DNA from: CAYYMD01 sp964480425 | Lineage (GTDB): Bacteria; Planctomycetota; Phycisphaerae; SM23-33 | Reading direction: 5' to 3' | Assembly: GCA_964480425.1 (NCBI GenBank) | Contig: CAYZPY010000001.1 | Coordinates: 1-58,515, forward strand | Length of the DNA: 58,515 nt | Part shown: one piece after another, positions 26,009-36,050 of the stretch | Layout of the letters: each line of letters opens with the position of its first letter | Numbering within the stretch: position 1 is the stretch's first letter | Made by a program: the position numbers and the translations under genes | The notes under the pieces: generated by a model | Database searches by the model: none | Seen by the model: only the letters and a program-made list of their open reading frames with translations | Told to the model about the DNA's origin: nothing

Positions 26009-26893
26009 CTATCCGAAACGTCCTGTAACGTAGTCTTCGGTTTGTTTTTTCCTGGGATTGGTGAAAATTTCATTTGTCCGTCCATATTCTATCAACTTGC
26101 CCATGCAGAAGAAAGCGGTCAGGTCGCTGACCCTTGCGGCCTGCTGCATATTGTGAGTGACGATGACGATGGTGTACTCGTTTTTGAGCTGCGCGATGAG
26201 CGCCTCGATTCGCCCGGTGGCGATGGGGTCCAGTGCCGAGCACGGTTCGTCCATCAGCAGCACCTTGGGGTTCGTCGCCAGGGCCCGGGCGATGCACAGG
26301 CGCTGCTGCTGTCCGCCGGACAGTGCCAGTGCGGACTTGCCCAGATTGTCCTTCACTTCTTTCCACAGAGCGGCGTGGTGGAGCGATTGTTCAACCACCT
26401 CGTCGAGCCGGGAGCGCCTGCGTATGCCCTGGAGTCGGGGACCGAACGCGACGTTGTCGTACACGCTTTTTGGGAAGGGGTTGGGGTTCTGGAAGACCAT
26501 GCCGACCTCCTGTCGGAGGTTGACCAGGTTTACCCTTTTATCGTAGACGTTGACGCCGGCGACCTTCAGGAGCCCCTCGGCGCGGACGCCCGGGATGAGG
26601 TCGTTCATGCGGTTGATGCTCCGCAGGAATGTGCTTTTTCCGCACCCGCTGGGACCGATGATGGCGGTCACCCCGCGCGGAAACACGTCCATGGTGATTT
26701 CTTCCACGCCGGTGTTTTTACCGTAGTACAGGGAGAATCGTTTTGAGGTAATCACGGCGGTCTTCTGTCGTGGCGCCGGTTGCGGCTGCTGGTTCTGCGT
26801 CGCCGCGTCGCCTGCGTGGGAGGCGTACGGCTGGGGCTGGGAAGGCCTTTGTCGTGCTGTGGTCTGTGATTGTTCCGTTCTGGAAGCATCCAT
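26009..26893 (-). CDS. pstB: Phosphate ABC transporter ATPase PstB
   Basis: 294 residues. Walker A GPSGCGKST, the PstB-specific NRMNDLIPG, signature LSGGQQQRLCIARALA, Walker B VLLMDEPCSALDPIAT and switch His in IVIVTHNMQQAARVSD are present. The ATPase core begins only near residue 47: the first 46 residues are rich in Gln, Pro, Ala and Ser and look disordered, making it about 30-40 residues longer than E. coli PstB. It powers phosphate uptake together with PstC and PstA. The ATG is 6 bases after the pstA stop. Confidence 0.95.
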   Translation of the reverse strand: MDASRTEQSQTTARQRPSQPQPYASHAGDAATQNQQPQPAPRQKTAVITSKRFSLYYGKNTGVEEITMDVFPRGVTAIIGPSGCGKSTFLRSINRMNDLIPGVRAEGLLKVAGVNVYDKRVNLVNLRQEVGMVFQNPNPFPKSVYDNVAFGPRLQGIRRRSRLDEVVEQSLHHAALWKEVKDNLGKSALALSGGQQQRLCIARALATNPKVLLMDEPCSALDPIATGRIEALIAQLKNEYTIVIVTHNMQQAARVSDLTAFFCMGKLIEYGRTNEIFTNPRKKQTEDYVTGRFG

Positions 26894-26899
26894 TTTGGG

Positions 26900-28552
26900 T
26901 TACCTTCCTCGCAGTTTTCCGGACGCCCGCCAACGCAATATTATAGCGGTAACGTTCAGGATTATGACAATTAAAATAAGCGTCATAACCACGCCGTATT
27001 GCTGGTGGGGGGCGTTTTTTGCATCCGGGTTGTAAAGGATCGCGTAGCTGCTGTAGGATAACACTCGCGTGGGTCCTTTAAAAAGGGATTCTACCATCCC
27101 GCGTTTGGCGAACACAGCGGCCACGCCCAGCAGCGGTGCCGTTTCGCCCGCGGCGCGGGACATGCTCAAAATGGCGCCTGTCAGCACGCCGGGCAGCGAG
27201 GACGGGAGAGTCACCGTCATGAACGTGTGGAACTTGCTGGCGCCCAGCGCCAGTGACGCCTCCTTGTAATGCCTGGGGACGGTTCTGATTGCCTCTTCGG
27301 AGGCGCGGATAATAATGGGCAGTATCAGCAGCGACATCGTCATCGCCCCGGCCAAAACGTTCGACTCGGGGCTGAGGCGAAGCCATTTGAATTTCGGCAG
27401 AAAGCCCAGGAAAAACGCCATTCCGAACAGCCCGAAGACGATGCTGGGCACGCCGGCCAGTGTGTTTATGCAGGTGCGGACGATACGCACGAAGATATTT
27501 TCGCCTGCGCACTCGACGAGGTACGCCGCGGCTATGAGCCCCACGGGGAATGCGAACAGCAGCGATAGGGCGGTTATCAGGAGTGTTCCGAAGATGTCCG
27601 GCCAGATTCCTCCGTAGAGGTGGCTGGGCACGCTGTCGTCGAAAAAGTACCGCCAGTAGAACGTGAAGCGGGGATTGAGCATGTCGTCGAGGTCGTTTTC
27701 GAGGATGGAGAAGACCTTTTCCATCTCTGTGCCCCGGAAATCGGTTACCCGGGCGATGCGCTTCATGACCCGCCTTGAGGATTCGTCGCCGCCTTCGGGC
27801 GTCACCCATGTGGTCTTGTAGAGTATGTCGTCGAGGATTTCCTGCGCCCTGTCCCACCGCGTGGCGCCGTAACGCGATTTGATCAGGATCGACTCGGGCT
27901 TGGTGTCGGGTTTCGGGCCGAGCAGTTTGTAAATAAGTTTCCGGACCTGTTCGAACGATTCGGCGTATTGGTCGCGCTTGTCGAAATTGAAGTTTCTTGC
28001 CACCGATGCGTACCGTCCGGCCAGTTCGAAGAACCGCTGCCCTTCGGTGCCTTTGAAGATGTCCTTGCGGGGATAATCGAGGACTTCGTTGAGGTATTCG
28101 AGCGCTTTTTGGTTTTGAGTGGTCTGGAAAGCGGCGGTGAGTTTTTTCCGCAGCACCCATGCCTCGCCCCTGATTTCGAAACGTTCGTCCCGCGAGATTC
28201 TGCCCTGTTCCTGCCAGTTTTTGAGTTGGTCTTTGAGCTGGCGGTAGACGTTTTTTACCCTTTCCATGTTGGGTTCGACGTCTATGCCGATGGCGAACCG
28301 GTCCATTATTTTGTAGAGTTCGCTTCGGGCTTTGTTTGTGCGCTGCTGTTCGTCCTTGATTTGCTTCGGGTCGCCCCGCCGCCAGTAGTCCTCGTAGAAA
28401 TGCATTTTGCGCCATTCGACGGTGGCGTCGAAGAACACCGCCCGTGCGCCGCGCAGGATCATCGGTCCCAGTATGATGAGCAGAGCGGCCAGCATCAGCA
28501 GTATCGAGCCGCCCGCGGTCAGACTGAAAATCTTGTCCAGGAATCGTCTCAT
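26900..28552 (-). CDS. pstA: Phosphate ABC permease PstA with a ~275-residue insertion
   Basis: 550 residues against about 300 in E. coli PstA. A first membrane helix at about 15-36 is followed by a soluble, charged, mostly helical region from about 40 to 315 with no family I recognise (for example RNKARSELYKIMDRFAIG-like and KNVYRQLKDQLKNWQEQG segments). The PstA core then starts at YGGIWPDIFGTLLITALSL and continues through LVECAGEN, NTLAGVPSIVFGLFGMAFF, the EAA-type loop EEAIRTVPRHYKEASLALGAS and ILSMSRAAGETAPLLG. The insertion should be periplasmic, facing PstS. It pairs with PstC. The gene starts 7 bases after the pstC stop. Confidence 0.9.
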   Translation of the reverse strand: MRRFLDKIFSLTAGGSILLMLAALLIILGPMILRGARAVFFDATVEWRKMHFYEDYWRRGDPKQIKDEQQRTNKARSELYKIMDRFAIGIDVEPNMERVKNVYRQLKDQLKNWQEQGRISRDERFEIRGEAWVLRKKLTAAFQTTQNQKALEYLNEVLDYPRKDIFKGTEGQRFFELAGRYASVARNFNFDKRDQYAESFEQVRKLIYKLLGPKPDTKPESILIKSRYGATRWDRAQEILDDILYKTTWVTPEGGDESSRRVMKRIARVTDFRGTEMEKVFSILENDLDDMLNPRFTFYWRYFFDDSVPSHLYGGIWPDIFGTLLITALSLLFAFPVGLIAAAYLVECAGENIFVRIVRTCINTLAGVPSIVFGLFGMAFFLGFLPKFKWLRLSPESNVLAGAMTMSLLILPIIIRASEEAIRTVPRHYKEASLALGASKFHTFMTVTLPSSLPGVLTGAILSMSRAAGETAPLLGVAAVFAKRGMVESLFKGPTRVLSYSSYAILYNPDAKNAPHQQYGVVMTLILIVIILNVTAIILRWRASGKLRGR

Positions 28553-28559
28553 TTACCGG

Positions 28560-29549
28560 TTATCCGTGTCTGGCTTTCTTCGACTTTCTTAGGAAGTATT
28601 CGCCGGCCAGGTTAAGGCAGAAGGTAATCAGCACCAGCATCACGCCCAGGGAAAACAGCGCCTGACGATGGATGCCTGCCCGCGGCGCTTCCCTCATTTC
28701 CTGTGCGATGGTGGCGGTCATTGTCTGGACGGACTGCGTTATGTCCCACCAGGGGTGAGCGATTTTAGCGGCCATGCCCGAAGCCATCCACACCGCCATG
28801 GTTTCGCCCACGGCGCGCATTATTCCCAGGATAATGGCGGCGAATATGCCGCTGTGAGCGGCGGGGATTACGACCTTTATCATTACCTCGGCGCGGGTGG
28901 CGCCCAGCGCGTAGGCGCCTTGGCGGATGTCTCGCCCCACCGAGGAAAGAGCATCCTCGGAGATGCTGATGATGGTGGGAAGCGCCATTATTGCCAGTAT
29001 CAACGAGGCGTTAAGGGCGTTTGTGCCGGTGGTCAGTCCCAGGGAGTTCTGCATCCACGGCGCCAGGACGACATACGCGAAAAAGCCGTACGCCACCGAG
29101 GGTATGGCGGCAAGAAGCTCCACCACCGGCTTGGCCATCTGTTTGACGCTGAACGGCGCTATGTCGCTTAGATACACAGCCGCCGATATGCCCAGCGGCA
29201 CGGCTATGAGCATCGAGACCAGCGTTACGATTCCCGAGCCGTAGAACATGGAAAGAAAACCGAAATCGGGGTCTGTGGGATTGGTGGGGTGCCACCGTTT
29301 GGAACTGAGCGCCTCGACAACATGAGCGGAGGCGAGAAATCCCCACGCCTTTTGTGCGATAAAGAAGATTATCAGGAACACCGCCAGTATGGTCACCGAC
29401 GCCACGACGGCGATAAACAACCTCCCCAGGGCATGCAGAATGAAGCCCCACAAGTCCTCCCCCGCAGTTAACATCAGCGACCGGGTGAACCCGGTCGCTG
29501 GTGTCTTGGAATTACTGCTTCTGTTACGGGATTCTTCTTGTTGGGACAC
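28560..29549 (-). CDS. pstC: Phosphate ABC permease PstC
   Basis: 329 residues of normal PstC length and domain order: a short Ser/Asn-rich cytoplasmic lead, a helix near 40-65, then YGSGIVTLVSMLIAVPLGISAAVYLSDIA, LLAAIPSVAYGFFAYVVLAPW, the EAA loop EDALSSVGRDIRQGAYALGA, and IMRAVGETMAVWMASG. It forms the membrane channel with PstA. The start read here is a GTG at 29549 without a strong ribosome binding site. A later ATG (residue 26) is possible but would trim the region before the first helix. It follows pstS by 19 bases. Confidence 0.93.
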   Translation of the reverse strand: MSQQEESRNRSSNSKTPATGFTRSLMLTAGEDLWGFILHALGRLFIAVVASVTILAVFLIIFFIAQKAWGFLASAHVVEALSSKRWHPTNPTDPDFGFLSMFYGSGIVTLVSMLIAVPLGISAAVYLSDIAPFSVKQMAKPVVELLAAIPSVAYGFFAYVVLAPWMQNSLGLTTGTNALNASLILAIMALPTIISISEDALSSVGRDIRQGAYALGATRAEVMIKVVIPAAHSGIFAAIILGIMRAVGETMAVWMASGMAAKIAHPWWDITQSVQTMTATIAQEMREAPRAGIHRQALFSLGVMLVLITFCLNLAGEYFLRKSKKARHG

Positions 29550-29568
29550 CGTTATCGGCCTGTAGATA

Positions 29569-30426
29569 TTAGTAGTTGGTCTGCGGCACGAAGCCCTCGG
29601 CCTCGATGATTTCCTGTCCTCTTTCGCTCAGGTAGAAAGTTATGAATTTGTAAATGTTTTCTCCAACCCGCGGGTATCCGTTGGTGAACATGTAAAGGGG
29701 TCTGGATATGAGGTACTCCCCGGAGGCAACGGTTCTCAGTGTGGGCGTGACGTCGTTGACCTTAACGGTCTTGACTTTCTTGTCGAGGTATCCTATTCCG
29801 ACATAACCTATTGCGCCTTTTGTGGTGGCGACGCGGTCGTGCGCCTGTCGGTTTCCGGCCACGGTCTCGGTGCCCGAGGACATCTTCTGGCCGCCCATTA
29901 CCAGGTCGCTGAAGACGCCGAATGTTCCCGAGGACGAATCGCGCGTGATGGGCACGATTTGCGAATCCGGTCCGCCCAGTTCGTTCCAGTTGGTGATGTC
30001 GCCCTTGTATATTTTTTTTATTTGGGTGTCGGTGAGGTTTTTTACCGGGTTTGAGGGGTGGACGATCATGCAGATTCCGTCCAGGGCGACCACGTGTGCC
30101 ACGGGGACGACGCCCTTGTCGATGGCCTTTTTCATTTCCTCGATTTTGATGAAGCGGCTGGAGTTTGCGACGTCGCACTTGCCGTCCATAAGCGACGCTA
30201 TTCCATCGCCCGAACCGGTCATTTGGACCGTTACGCTGACGTTGTCGTGAATGCGTTCGAAGGCCTCTACGAACGCCTGGGCGATGGGACCGACGGTGGT
30301 GGAGCCTTCAATCTGGATTGTTTCTTTTTCTTTTTCTTTCGGGGCGGAGTTGGCGTCCCCGGCGAATCCCGTCAGCAGTAATACTGACGCCGCGATCCAG
30401 ATGACGGCGTTCCATTTTTTGGCCAT
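29569..30426 (-). CDS. pstS: Periplasmic phosphate-binding protein PstS
   Basis: 285 residues with a signal peptide (VIWIAASVLLLTGFAGDANSA). IQIEGSTTVGPIAQAFVEAF, QMTGSGDGIASLMDGKCDVANSSR, TRDSSSGTFGVFSDLVM and the C-terminal LYMFTNGYPRVGENIYKFI are the phosphate-contacting and hinge regions of PstS. It captures phosphate and delivers it to PstC-PstA. It is the first gene of the pst operon, divergent from phoB, and its 5' region holds a phased TTA repeat array at 30524-30551 likely to be its Pho box. Confidence 0.95.
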   Translation of the reverse strand: MAKKWNAVIWIAASVLLLTGFAGDANSAPKEKEKETIQIEGSTTVGPIAQAFVEAFERIHDNVSVTVQMTGSGDGIASLMDGKCDVANSSRFIKIEEMKKAIDKGVVPVAHVVALDGICMIVHPSNPVKNLTDTQIKKIYKGDITNWNELGGPDSQIVPITRDSSSGTFGVFSDLVMGGQKMSSGTETVAGNRQAHDRVATTKGAIGYVGIGYLDKKVKTVKVNDVTPTLRTVASGEYLISRPLYMFTNGYPRVGENIYKFITFYLSERGQEIIEAEGFVPQTNY

Positions 30427-30523
30427 GATTATCTCCTTGATTTCTGTAAATTACTCTCTGAATTCCGCTCCGTCCCCGACCGGCGCCACCGGTCGAAACG
30501 GTATTAGGCGCTGATAAGAGTTT

Positions 30524-30551
30524 TATAAACTAATTACTAAGAATAAGTTAA
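30524..30551 (-). promoter_or_regulatory. Pho-box-like 11-bp repeat array upstream of pstS
   Basis: On the minus strand TTAACT, TTAGTA and TTTATA begin exactly 11 bases apart (5' ends at 30551, 30540 and 30529), pointing towards pstS. PhoB/PhoP-type regulators bind direct repeats with one-helical-turn spacing, and the TTAAC core resembles the Bacillus-type motif. The array lies 98-125 bases upstream of the start codon. Confidence 0.45.
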
Positions 30552-30649
30552 ACCGTTTTTACGGACAGCCGCAAGTCTTTGTGAAGCAGCAACTTAAAGC
30601 CATATGCGCACTATTATATTAATTCTCTTAAAAGAACATGATGTTGGTA

Positions 30650-30682
30650 TTAAGAATATGTTAAGATTTTATGAAGACTTTT
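30650..30682 (+). promoter_or_regulatory. Pho-box-like 11-bp repeat array upstream of phoB
   Basis: On the plus strand TTAAGA (30650), TTAAGA (30661) and TGAAGA (30672) begin exactly 11 bases apart, pointing towards phoB, with a further TTAAAA in phase at 30628. Same period as the pstS-side array. This would allow PhoB to control its own gene. A TACAAT -10-like hexamer lies at 30714-30719, close to the phoB ATG. Confidence 0.5.
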
Positions 30683-30726
30683 TTGGTGAGGTTGTAACTG
30701 GACTTTGACGGGTTACAATCTACGCA

Positions 30727-31414
<688 letters not shown>

Positions 31415-31428
<14 letters not shown>

Positions 31429-33208
31429 CTTCTTTCTAAAACTGTTCCTGGGCAACCTTCTGCTGGTTGCCGTGATTATGCTGGTGAGTTTCGGGCTGGC
31501 GTACGTTCGGATAAACAGGCAGTTCAGGAATCGCCAGGAGCTCGAGCAGGAACAGATCACCCGGATGGTGAAGGTATTTTTCGAGGACCTGTGGGCCCGC
31601 CACGGGGACGACCTTACGCGTGAGCGGATAGACCCTTTGTGCAAGAAAGTGATGGAGGGTCTTCCCATGCGCCTGACGGTTATAGCCAGTGACGGTCGGG
31701 TTCTCGGCGACAGCGACAACGACCCCCGCCTGATGGGCAATCAAAGCGAGCGTCCCGAGGTGCGCGCCGTACTGTCCAGCGGACGGGGCGCCGAGGTGCG
31801 CTTCGACGGGACCACCGACCCGGACTCGCGTTATTTCGGTCTGCCGATATATCACGACGATGAGATCGAGGCCGTCGCCCGCGTGGCGATGCCGCTGTAC
31901 GAAATAGCGGCGGCGCGCGAGTTCATACTCCAGGCCCTTTCGATCTCGGCGATGACCGCGGTGGGCGCGGCGCTGATACTGGGATTGCTGATAAGCTGGT
32001 TGTGGTACCGCCCGCTGAGATTTATCACGTTTGCCGCCAGGCGCATCGCGCGCGGCGACCTGAAGCACCGGTTGAGCATAAGGGGTTCGGACGAACTGAA
32101 CCAACTGTCCGAGGCCATCAACCAGATGAGAACGTCGCTGTCGGGACAGATTCAGACGGTCGCCGCCCAGCGGGAGAATCTCGCGGCGGTGGTGTCGAAT
32201 CTACAGGAGGGCATACTGGCGATCGACAGCGACGGGAGGATAGTTCTGGCGAATGATTCTGCCCGTCGGATACTGGACATACCGCAGGAGGACCCGGTCG
32301 GCGAGCACCTTCAGAACGCCGTGCGCCACTCGACGATAATAGACAGCGTCGAGCGGCTTGGCGAAAGCCGCACCGTCAACGAGAAGGTTCACATGAACAC
32401 CGAGGCCGGTCCGGTGATCATAGACCTCCACGCCGCGCGGGTCACCGCTTCCAGGGACACCGGCGTTTACGCCATACTGGTCCTGCGGGACGTCACCGAC
32501 GTGGCGAGGACCGCGGAGATGAAGTCGCAGTTCGTAGCCAACGCCTCGCACGAACTGCGCACGCCGCTGGCGACGATACGCGCGGCGGTGGATTCGCTGA
32601 TTTCGATGAAGGACGAGATTCCCGATGCCGCCGCCAGAGTGGCCACCATACTCGACAGGCACGTCGCCCGCCTGGAGGACATGGCCAAGGATTTGCTGGA
32701 CCTGAACGTGGTGGAGACCCCCCGCCAACAACTCCACGTGGAGAACATCGCCTTTATCGAACTGATGGACTGGGCGCAGGACCGCTTTGGTCAGATCGCG
32801 GCCGACAAGGACGTGGAGCTTAAGGTCCACTCGGACCGTCCGGATTTCGAGTTCAAGTCGGACCCCACGCTGATAAAGCTGATTCTCCAGAACCTTCTGG
32901 ACAACGCGATCAAGTTCACTCCCGCCGGCAGTAAGGTTCAGTGCCGTATGGACACCGACGGGGAGTACGTGATAATGCGGGTCAGCGACACCGGGTGCGG
33001 CATTCCCCCCGAGATGACCGAGCGTGTGTTCGAGCGGTTCTTCCAGATAGAGACGTCCCGCACGGGCGACACGAAGGTCCGCGGCACAGGCCTGGGACTG
33101 GCAATCGTCAAGCACGCCACCGACCGCCTGGGCGGAGAGATAACACTCGACAGCAAGCCGGGGCGGGGCACCACGGTGACGATCGGGATTCCCCCCAATA
33201 TTTCCTGA
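31415..33208 (+). CDS. phoR: Phosphate regulon sensor histidine kinase PhoR
   Basis: 597 residues from the ATG at 31415, which overlaps the phoB end by 14 bases; an in-frame GTG upstream is less likely. Membrane helices lie at about 8-30 and 172-197 around a periplasmic domain of 140 residues (longer than the E. coli PhoR loop, as is usual for Gram-positive and planctomycete types). HAMP (about 198-250), PAS (about 255-365, starting VVSNLQEGILAID), HisKA with His379 in NASHELRTPL, and an ATPase domain with NLLDNAIKFTP, DTGCGIPPEMTERVFERFFQ and GTGLGLAIVKH follow. It phosphorylates PhoB under phosphate limitation. Confidence 0.93.
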
Positions 33209-33219
33209 CGAGCGGGTGG

Positions 33220-34812
33220 TTATCTTTTGAACATGATGAGATTATCGCCCCTGTAGATGCGGGTGAAATCCGTGCCGAACGCCACACGAGCGCAAATCAT
33301 CCGGGCGTGTCGTTTCGAGGCGTACAGGCCTGCGTCGATAATTATGTGGGTCAGGTCCTGCGGCTCTTTCAGTAATGCGAGCATTCGCAGGTGTTTTTTC
33401 GAGGTGGGGGTGCTCTGTTCGTATGCGGGCACGCAAGGCCTGGAGGTGAGAAAGTGTACGACCCTGAGGTTGTCGCGGTCGATGCCGATGACGACTTTTT
33501 CGTCGTCCGGCGTCTCGTTGATGATTTCGCTTACGGCGAACCAGTCGGCGTACCGGCCCGATTTGATTATCTGATGGTAGTGCAGGGTGTAACTTGCGTA
33601 TGTGTAATAGAAGGCGTTGCGGAAAAGTCGGGGCGCGTTGCATGCGATGATGACCGCCGCCATGACGGTGGCGCCCCTCAGGTAGTCCCTGGGGCGCAGA
33701 TGCCTGTTTTTTATTTTCGTCGTGTAGCGCAGCGCGGCGAACAATCCGTCAAAACCCAGCAGCAGCAGCATCGGCGCGACCGGCATGAGGTATCTGGGGC
33801 GTACTGCCCTTTTGCCTCCCATTACGCACAGCACCACAACGTAGAGCACCAGTATTAACGGTATTGACCGTATTCCCCGTCGCCACGTCCTGACGCCCCC
33901 CACGACCGCAAGCGCAAGGACGACAATTCCCACAGGCAGCAGGGCCTCCTGGCTGTTGAGGGTCTCGGCGTAGGCGAAGGGCAGTCTGAGGAAACCCGCA
34001 CCGACGCGGAACAGTGTCTTAAAGGGGCTTCGCTGCGTGTTCCTGACGATGTCTCCCACGTAGAGTGGGGTTTTTTCGCTGAACAGATACGCAAGTATGC
34101 ACAGCGCTCCGCATACGATCGCCGACGGCACCAGCACCGCCGACGCCTTTGCGAGGCGCCGTTTGGGCGTTATTTGTCCCCGGCGGCGGTCGAACACCAG
34201 GCCTACCGCCACCGTGCAGACCAGTGCCACGCCCGGCGCGCGTATCGCCACGGCAACGGCCAAGATCACCCCCGCAAGCGCAGGCCAATACAGACTTCGA
34301 CCCCCGCGGGTGTATATGAGGTGCAGCGCCGCCCAGAAAAGCGCGGTGAAGGAAATGTCGGTGAGAATCACGTGCGAGTGGTGGTAATAGGTGTAGGAGA
34401 AACCGGTGGCCAGTGTTATCGCAAACGCGGTGCGCCTGTCGCTGAGGTGCGCGCAGAGGTGATAGATGAACCACAACCCCGTCAGACCCCACAGCGTCAT
34501 CACCAGGTTGGGCGCCCAGAAGTTTTTCCCGAACAGCAGTTCGATTCCCGCCAGCATTGCGGGCAGCCCCGGAGCGACCTCGCTGTTGACGCGCCCGTTG
34601 AATACGTACCCCTTTCCCTCGGCAAGTGAGCGCGCCAGCGTCATGTACAGGGCGCTGTCCGGCGTGGGCCACCATTTGCCGCGGACGCCGACGGCGTATA
34701 TCAGCACCAGTGACGCCGCGGCGGCTAACAGGTGCCATCGGCGGGGGGGGAAATCCGCCAGCCAGTTCGCAGGTGCGTCGGTTTCCGGCAGGTCGCTCGG
34801 CGTACGGGCCAC
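33220..34812 (-). CDS. GT39-like polytopic membrane glycosyltransferase (copy 1)
   Basis: 530 residues, GTG start at 34812. After a soluble lead of about 30 residues there are some ten predicted helices and the signature TPDSALYMTLARSLAEGKGY in the first external loop, whose Asp corresponds to the catalytic acidic residue of GT-C transferases related to protein O-mannosyltransferase and ArnT. The C-terminal 100 residues form a soluble domain (VVIGIDRDNLRVVHFLTSRP). It probably transfers a sugar from a polyprenyl-phosphate carrier at the outer face of the inner membrane. It is convergent with phoR (11 bases apart). It resembles the protein at 37919-39643, and both belong to the surface-glycan cluster. 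Confidence 0.78.
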   Translation of the reverse strand: MARTPSDLPETDAPANWLADFPPRRWHLLAAAASLVLIYAVGVRGKWWPTPDSALYMTLARSLAEGKGYVFNGRVNSEVAPGLPAMLAGIELLFGKNFWAPNLVMTLWGLTGLWFIYHLCAHLSDRRTAFAITLATGFSYTYYHHSHVILTDISFTALFWAALHLIYTRGGRSLYWPALAGVILAVAVAIRAPGVALVCTVAVGLVFDRRRGQITPKRRLAKASAVLVPSAIVCGALCILAYLFSEKTPLYVGDIVRNTQRSPFKTLFRVGAGFLRLPFAYAETLNSQEALLPVGIVVLALAVVGGVRTWRRGIRSIPLILVLYVVVLCVMGGKRAVRPRYLMPVAPMLLLLGFDGLFAALRYTTKIKNRHLRPRDYLRGATVMAAVIIACNAPRLFRNAFYYTYASYTLHYHQIIKSGRYADWFAVSEIINETPDDEKVVIGIDRDNLRVVHFLTSRPCVPAYEQSTPTSKKHLRMLALLKEPQDLTHIIIDAGLYASKRHARMICARVAFGTDFTRIYRGDNLIMFKR

Positions 34813-35098
34813 GGTGTATTCGCTCTTTCTGTCGGACGGGTTCGATGCCCGGTCCGGCTTGTGAAATTTGATTCTCGAACCGCTGGCGGGCGCGCCGCGC
34901 CGTGTTTAACGGCTTCCGGCGAGGCGCCTCGGGTTTTCGCAGACAATATATATCATCGCCGCCGGTCTTTATCAACACCTGTCAGGTCGGCGACGCACGG
35001 TTGGCGTGGAGATTTATTTTCGCCGATGTCACCGGCGGGGTATTTGTGTATATTTGCCTCGGGGCGAACCCGGCACTCGAGGCGATGCGACGATTGTT

Positions 35099-36034
35099 AT
35101 GTCCGACAAGATAAAAATTCTGTTCGTAGGCGGAAGCGGGCGGGGGGGAAGTACGCTCGTGGGCAGATTGCTGGGGCGCCTGGAGGGTTTTGTCTCTGTG
35201 GGGGAGGTCTGGCTGATGTGGGAGAAAAGTTTCTGGAAAAATGAGCCGTGCAACTGCGGCGAGCCGTTCAAGTCGTGTCCCTTCTGGTCGCGGATTGTCC
35301 GTCGGGCCTATGGGGGTGCCGATGCGGTTGACGGGCGGTCGATGGACCGGAAATGGCGCACTTGCATGTCGGTGCGGCACGTTCCGGCGCTGCTGTCGCG
35401 GCGAAAGACGCGCAGATACCGCCGGCGCCTGGAGGATTACACACGCGACCTGCTGCGCTTCTACCGCGCCGTTAAGGATGTTACCCGGTGCGAATATATA
35501 GTGGACGCCTCGAAGGTGGGCTTCCACGGGCTGGTGCTGAGCAATATGCCCCAGATCGAACTGTCCGTGGTGCACCTGGTGAGGGATTCTCGCGCGGTGG
35601 CGTATTCCGAGCGGCGGCGCCGGCGGAGAATACCGCTGGACGGTTATCAGGACGCGGGATTTCTGATTCGACGCTCGCCGGTGAACAGCGCCGCGCGGTG
35701 GATTATATCCCACGGGCTGGTCCGCACGCTGCGGGGCCGCAGCAGGCATTACGATGTAGTGCGTTACGAGGATTTCACCCGCCGGCCTCAACAGACGCTC
35801 AACGAGATTGTAGCGAAGATCTGCGGCCTGGAGCGCCCGCCGGGACCGGTGGAGGGCAATACGGTTACGTTCGAAAACGATCACGTTCCCTCGGGCAATC
35901 CGTCGCGGTTTCAGATGGGTCGTGTGGACATATCCCCGGACGTCGAGTGGCGCCGAAAGATGCCGCACGCGGCAAGGGCGATTGTGACGGGAATGACTTT
36001 TCCGCTGCTGATTCGGTACGGATACGAATTATAG
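35099..36034 (+). CDS. Sulfotransferase family protein
   Basis: 311 residues from the ATG at 35099; the frame extends upstream but only from 35099 does the protein begin with the fold's first strand. ILFVGGSGRGGSTLVGRLL is the 5'-phosphosulfate loop and VHLVRDSRAVAYS the 3'-phosphate-binding motif of PAPS-dependent sulfotransferases. The middle contains four Cys (CNCGEPFKSCPFW), perhaps a metal or disulfide site. It likely adds sulfate to a glycan made by the surrounding cluster, so the cell may both build sulfated glycans and degrade them with the sulfatase at 16941. It is the only plus-strand gene between 33220 and 43566. The ribosome binding site is weak. Confidence 0.82.
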   Translation: MSDKIKILFVGGSGRGGSTLVGRLLGRLEGFVSVGEVWLMWEKSFWKNEPCNCGEPFKSCPFWSRIVRRAYGGADAVDGRSMDRKWRTCMSVRHVPALLSRRKTRRYRRRLEDYTRDLLRFYRAVKDVTRCEYIVDASKVGFHGLVLSNMPQIELSVVHLVRDSRAVAYSERRRRRRIPLDGYQDAGFLIRRSPVNSAARWIISHGLVRTLRGRSRHYDVVRYEDFTRRPQQTLNEIVAKICGLERPPGPVEGNTVTFENDHVPSGNPSRFQMGRVDISPDVEWRRKMPHAARAIVTGMTFPLLIRYGYEL

Positions 36035-36050
36035 GCGCCGGTGCGCCCGG

